A stretch of 64,000 nt of DNA from Lolium rigidum. Taxonomy: Eukaryota; Streptophyta; Magnoliopsida; Poales; Poaceae. Positions 59,514 to 64,000 of this stretch are shown here, piece after piece. A model generated the notes under the pieces. It searched no databases. It had not been told where the DNA came from and saw only the letters and a program-made list of their open reading frames with translations. A program made the position numbers and the translations under genes. The stretch's first letter is position 1. Each line of letters starts with the position of its first letter. The DNA lies in contig NC_061514.1 of the NCBI RefSeq assembly GCF_022539505.1, positions 35,307,769-35,371,768 of the forward strand, read 5' to 3'.

Positions 59514-60061
59514 GTACGTCGTGTACCGCCCCGCTCCCGGAACTTCCGTCGTCGCCTTTCTCTAAAACCCAAGCCCCTCATGGTGGGCATTGCCGAGGAA
59601 CCGCCTCATCACCGTCCCCCTGCACCACTACCGCCGCAACCCGCCGCCGGAGGAAACCACCACCGCCACCATCATGAAGTCTTCCACCGCCAAGCCCCGG
59701 CTCGCTCGAACCCATGCACCTGGCCGAACCCATCTGAGACGGGGCAGCGAGGTTCAGAGCTGAGCCGCCACCGGTGTCCGCTATGGCCGTCATGGGATCC
59801 AACGCCGAACCCGAGCTCCTGAAAGTGCCCCGCCACCATGGAGGAAGAAGGCCCCAACCCCTCCCCTGTGATGCGGGTGATGAAGATCCGCCGCCGCCGA
59901 CGACGCTCGGGCTTAGTCCGATGACCCCTTCCTGTGGCGGTGACGGAGGGGATGCGAGAGGGCAGAGGCGCCCCGTCGCCCTCGGGGTGGGGGTGGGGGG
60001 GTAGGGTTGAAGGTAATTCCCCCTTTTTCCGTCGGGGGCGTCTAACTGTTTTCGTATAGTG

Positions 60062-60203
60062 AATTCTACCGGTTTATTCCATGTGGGATGCTATGCAACT
60101 ACGTGGGTATCTTAAAAGCATGGTATGAATTTCATCGGAAAAAAGCATGATATGAATTTGCAAAAAATAAAACATGGTATGAGAAAATTTAGCCATATTG
60201 ACT
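60062..60203. other. Short spacer
   Basis: AT-rich, with three imperfect GCATGGTATGAATTT units at about 60117, 60147 and 60174. No gene. Confidence 0.6.
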
Positions 60204-62262
60204 CTTTTTTTCGATAAAGGATGCATTATTACTTTTTAAAAAGTAATTACATCCAGCCTCTGCATAACCAGGATGCACACAGCCGTTTATGAGTCTTAAG
60301 TCCAGAAAGATGCCAAACTAAAAAAGAACTAGGCGGAATACATATGGGAACGATGAATCATATAACTCCTAAGGTGTGGGTGGGGCTTTAATCCGTAGAC
60401 TATGCTGCCACCCATGTAGGGAAAAAGTATCCCTCGCCGTAGCCTCCAACCGTGTACAGACCTCCGTAAATAGGTCTTGGTTCTCCATGCGCTGAAGAGG
60501 TAACCACGAACGGAGAATACCTGTACATCTGTAGATGACCTGCAACAAAGAGCAATTTTTATCATTAAAAATCTTGTCATTTCTACTCAGCCAAAGCGCC
60601 CAGATAACTGCTAGCGCCCCCACCCTAAGAAGCAACTTGAACCTTGAATCTATACCATGAAGCCAGTTGCCAAAGACATTGGCCACACTAGTCGGAGGGT
60701 ACAAGGTAGACGCTACTTGGATGACATACCAAATAGATCTCGTGAACTGGCACTGGAAGAAAAGGTGTTTAATAGTTTCATCATGATGACAAAAAACACA
60801 TCGAGTACTTCCGTGCCAATTCCGCTTAACAAGATTGTCTTTGGTGAGGATGACCCCTCGACGAAGATACCATCCAAATATTTTTATTTTTAGTGGTATC
60901 TTCATCTTCCAAATTTTCTTATTATTATCAACTGGTAAATCAGAATGAAGTATGGCGCTGTATAAAGATTTGACCGAGAAGGAGCCATCTACATGTAAAT
61001 TCCACCTAAATTCATCTGGTTCAGGTGATAGATTAATATCTCCCAGCCTTTGAATTAAGGCATTCCATGCCAATAACCTTTGTCCAAGCAAAACTCGTCT
61101 GAACGGCACATTCGATGGAGAGGTAGCCATTACTGTGGCAATGGTATCTCCTTTGCGACGAACGATACTATACAATGCAGGATACTGGGGTGCATTGTCT
61201 AACCAAGCATCTTCCCAGAACCGTATCTGTGCTCCATTCTTAATTGAGAAAGTACCATGATGAAAAAAGACATTTTTTTGTCGCCATTAGACCAACCCAG
61301 AAGTGTGAATCCCCAGGTTTTCAAACCACTTGGGATAACGTCTTGGAGCCGATATATTTTATCCGAAGAATAGTTTGCCAAATCCCATCCTCGGTTAGGA
61401 GCTTAAAAAGCCATTTACCCAGCAGAGCTGAATTCTTGACCTCCAGGTCATGAACTCCAAGACCGCCTTGATCTTTGGGACTACAAACTATACTCCAGTT
61501 AACCAGTCGATATTTCTTTTTCTCGCTGTCCCCTTGCCAAAAGAATCTGGATCGATAATAATCGAGTTTATGCAAAATTTCTTTTGGCAATAGGAAGAAT
61601 GATAACATATACAGTACCATATTTGTCAGTACCGAATTAATGAGTACCAATCTTCCTCCCAGGGACATCAATTTACCTTTCCAACTACTAAGACGCTTCT
61701 GTAATCTTTCTTCCACTATTTTCCATTCAGCAATCGTAAGTCTCCGATAATGAATCGGAATACCCAAATAGCGAATAGGAAATTGGCCTTGCCCACAACC
61801 AAACAACTCTGTATATAGATCTGTATCATCTTGGGCATCACCGAAACAGAACAATTCACTTTTATGAAAATTGATTTTCAATCCCGACAACTGCTCAAAA
61901 GCCGCCAAAATTAATTTCAGGTTGTGAGCTTTTTCGAGATCGTGATCCATAAACATAATTGTATCGTCGGCATATTTAAGGATAGATAAACCACCATCAA
62001 CCAGATGTGGAATCACACCTTCAATCTGACCATCAGACTTGGCCCGCTCTATGAGTATAGCCAGCATATCCGCGACAATGTTGAATAACATTGGTGATAA
62101 CGGACCCCCTTGGCGTAACCCTTTTCATGTTTGGAAATAATGGCCGGTGTCATCATTAACCCGAATTGCCACACTACCTCCATACACGAAATCATTTATT
62201 AAAGTGCGTCATTCAGGAGAAAAAGCTTTCATCTTGAGTGTCTGTTGTAGAAAAGACCAAAC
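60204..62262 (-). mobile_element. 5'-truncated LINE, minus strand
   Basis: The element ends at left in a T-run and CGATAAAGG (the LINE tail on the minus strand, 60204-60290). It carries the 3' half of ORF2 up to about 62262, where recognisable coding stops. 5' truncation is normal for LINE insertion. No target duplication was found with confidence. Confidence 0.85.
60369..62262 (-). pseudogene. LINE ORF2: reverse transcriptase C-half and zf-RVT domain
   Basis: From the right: FVYGGSVAIRVNDD, LRQGGPLSPMLFN (usually RQGDPLSP), then the catalytic KYADDTIMF near 61970 and the thumb region to about 61325. The zinc-binding reverse transcriptase domain follows, with WKMKIPLKIKIFGW and CVFCHHDETIKHLFFQC at about 60790-60850, and the stop is at 60369. 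Three in-frame stops (near 62210, 62120 and 61321) and one frameshift in A/T homopolymers near 61265 disable it. ORF1, the endonuclease and the N-terminal RT are missing through truncation. Confidence 0.88.
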
Positions 62263-62269
62263 TTAAAGT

Positions 62270-63690
62270 GGGGCCAAACTTAATGTCGGCTTATAGCATA
62301 TAAACATTGCATACACTCTACTTTCATACAGTATGATATAATGGGTTTTTCTTAGATTATTAGATACTTTTAACATGACTCGTGCAAGTTCTGGCTCAAG
62401 TGAGGCGATACATGTCTTTCATCAGCTATGCGCAACATCGCAACACTGCCAGGTGGAGGTATCTAAGCATTATGATCGCAAAAAAAGCCGCCTAGGACTT
62501 TCATGACATACCTTGTAAGAATTATTTTTAATAACTTAATTAATGTTAATCGGTTTCCTTTAGAAACAAAACAATCCCCAACTCTTGTACAAAATGGCTA
62601 CTATATATACTGATCCACAATATCTTAAAAGCGCCACGGAGTAAATCTTAGTTTATAAGAAGCTTCTTGATTTATACCTACATCATCGAATTGTTCATTC
62701 GAAATATGACTTTTATCAAAATGCATTAAAACAAAGTAATCATTTTTAAGTACTATATATGGCTACCTTTCATAAAAGTGAATTTTCACGTGCATTATAT
62801 TTGCATATGTAGATAACGAAAAGACTTGACAGGCCATAGCAACACACGGGTATTGTGCTAGTTTCACATAAGGTTACAAGATGCTTTCGGTGTGCCATTG
62901 ATATCCCCCGAAGGAGTATGTCTTGGCCGCGGGCACACCATCTAATTTTGGAACATCAACGATCTTCCGTATCACACATAAACACGGCCTTTCATTTGTG
63001 ACGGAGCCTTTGAAGGACGCATCTAGGGAGCACACGCGTGCTCGTTGGTAGAATCTGACATACCTATATTTATAGTAATATTTTGTATGATTAAATTTCA
63101 TAAAAGTAAAAAAACTCTAAAAGCAGGCACGTGGTCACAGTAACGCAAAGAAAAAACAACCTGGCCGAACCTGAGCGTCCACAGCTCAGTTCACGAGCAC
63201 CTCCATGCCCACATATTCTCACATGGATGCCTAATGATTACTTTCCAAAATCATTTAAAAAAGCTATAACGTTTGTGTCGAATCTCGAAATTATGATTCG
63301 CTTTTACTTTCGGCATCCTGACGATGAGATCTTCGAAACAAGTTTTCATTTCCATATGTTCCGATGAAATCTATTAAGAAGAAACTTTGATATTTTGATA
63401 TGTGACTGAGCAACTTCCATTTTACAAAAAAAACAACTTTGGTGCACGATGAAAAAGGTAAATTCACATCGATATTGGGAAACTTCCCAAGAACAATAGA
63501 AAGTTCATAACAACTAAAAATCAACTTAGTCTTGACCGAATACAATAAATGATGGCAACCCATTTTCTCGTCACTAACGAGACACACTTCTAGAACACCA
63601 TGACCTATTATTGTTGGGAAGTTTTTTACCATTTAGCGGAAAATTACCCACTGATGAAGCGAAGTTGTCTACAATTTTTATGTAGTTGGA
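62270..63690. other. Unassigned AT-rich DNA
   Basis: No gene, LTR or terminal inverted repeat could be supported. Minus-strand frames at 62874-63101 and 63291-63632 have no recognisable domain. Confidence 0.5.
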
Positions 63691-63694
63691 TACA

Positions 63695-63990
63695 AAGTTG
63701 TGCACCAGAATTGCACCATCGGGCTCCAAACTTGCTCTACCGTGGACCAAAGTTGCTCTGTGGGGCATCAAAATTGCTTTCTCACACACCAAAATTGTTC
63801 AGTGGGCCGGCCATCAAATATGCTTTGCCGGGCACTAAAATTGCTCTATCAGGCACCAATATTTTGCCACCGAGCACCGAAGTTGTTTTGTCGGGACCAA
63901 ACTTGCTCCATCAGGCACCGAAAGTTATGCCTTCGGGCACCAAAATTGTATCATTGGACACCAAAGTTGTATTGTCGGAGACCAAAGTAC
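63695..63990. repeat. Degenerate short tandem-like repeats of about 26-28 bp
   Basis: About eleven variants of CACCAAAATTGCTCTATCGG follow each other at roughly 26-28 base spacing (for example near 63700, 63731, 63762, 63834, 63906, 63933, 63961). The window ends within the array. It resembles the subterminal repeats of DNA transposons, but no terminus is visible. Confidence 0.6.
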
Positions 63991-64000
63991 ATGACAAAAA

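Larger units (their letters stand above)
53965..59611 (+). mobile_element. Non-autonomous LTR retrotransposon with minisatellite-rich interior
   Basis: LTRs begin TGATGTGGGCATAACC and end CCTCRTCA, at 53965-54444 (480 bp) and 57534-59611. The second is interrupted by a solo LTR at 57920-59513. CCGTC is duplicated at 53960-53964 and 59612-59616. The primer site TGGCGCCGTCTGTGGGAA starts at 54447, and the sequence before the 3' LTR is ACTCGGGGGCTAC. The 3.1-kb interior (54445-57533) lacks gag and pol and consists largely of tandem arrays with 45-, 28- and 29-bp units. LTR divergence is roughly 5 per cent by eye, so it is several times older than the two Reina-like copies. It would need proteins from a partner element. 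Confidence 0.9.
53061..60036 (-). mobile_element. Non-autonomous LINE-like insertion (about 1.3 kb) split by an LTR element
   Basis: Read on the minus strand it starts at 60036 with a GC-rich 5' part, is interrupted by 53965-59611 (plus one target duplication), and ends in the LINE tail near 53100 with a short A-run at 53061-53065. GGCGTCTAACT is duplicated at 53050-53060 and 60037-60047, proving a single insertion event. Without the nested element it is about 1.32 kb. No reverse transcriptase is encoded. It looks like a deletion derivative that kept LINE 5' and 3' parts and used LINE enzymes in trans. A processed host transcript with a LINE-like tail is the alternative. Confidence 0.8.
52870..60061. 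mobile_element. CACTA (En/Spm) subterminal region and right end, heavily nested
   Basis: Short direct and inverted copies of ACGTCGACGGC, ACGCTGACGGC, ACGTCGATGGC and GGCCGTCGG occur at 52910-53055. The sequence resumes after the nested insertion at 60037 and ends TTTTCGTATAGTG at 60061; the reverse complement starts CACTATACGAAAAC. CACTA ends with clustered CGACGGC-type subterminal repeats are typical of Triticeae Caspar-like elements. The left end is absent or not recognised, so this is a remnant. Confidence 0.5.

Overview
The window reads as repeat-rich intergenic DNA of a large grass genome, most likely of the tribe Triticeae (wheat, barley, rye, Aegilops). That inference rests on Reina-type chromovirus LTR elements, Triticeae-style 1.6-kb LTRs beginning TGATACGTCTCC, LINEs whose 3' tail reads TTCCCTTTATCG before a short A-run, Tourist and Stowaway MITEs, and GC-rich 5' ends beside AT-rich introns. 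Species cannot be set from the sequence. There are 100 Ns at 48001-48100. I found no rRNA, tRNA or CRISPR array. Nearly every recognisable gene belongs to a transposable element.

Layout. 1-10.5 kb: low-copy-looking DNA, possibly a small minus-strand gene (a chain of phase-compatible short exons, low confidence), split by a complete Reina-like LTR retrotransposon at 2442-7900 with target duplication CTTGT. 10.5-14.6 kb: AT microsatellites, a LINE-like fragment, a perfect 25-bp hairpin, a Tourist MITE probably inside a Stowaway-like element. 14.7-47.4 kb: the main structure, a very large Mutator-like (MULE) transposon. Its DNA is filled with a 7-9 bp motif, GAACTTC on the + strand in the left part (14.7-20.4 kb) and its reverse complement GAAGTTC in the right part (28.1-47.4 kb). 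It encodes a FAR1-type MULE transposase with SWIM finger and three zinc knuckles (+, 28.0-33.2 kb), a DEDDy 3'-5' exonuclease domain protein (-, 33.9-34.6 kb), a B3-like protein (+, 35.8-36.6 kb) and a multi-exon protein with two consecutive ULP1-like cysteine protease cores (-, 46.2-37.1 kb). All show some frameshift damage. A second, young Reina-like element (21001-26384, target duplication TATGT) sits inside it. 48.1-52.4 kb: remnants of two gypsy elements, one containing a nested solo LTR. 52.4-60.1 kb: a Russian-doll stack, with a CACTA-like end holding a 1.3-kb non-autonomous LINE-like insertion, which holds a complete non-autonomous LTR element, which holds a solo LTR; three of the four levels have matching target duplications. 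60.2-62.3 kb: a 5'-truncated LINE on the minus strand. 62.3-64 kb: unassigned, ending in short degenerate repeats.

How it works together. The transposase would act on the MULE ends. The motif array is a natural candidate for a transposase-binding or chromatin-related repeat, but that is inference. ULP1-like proteases in MULEs are known in plants (Kaonashi elements). The combination here of transposase, DEDDy exonuclease, B3-like and double-ULP1 genes with a strand-switching motif field is what I consider most worth pursuing. The right end of the MULE is not recognised and may lie in or beyond the gap.
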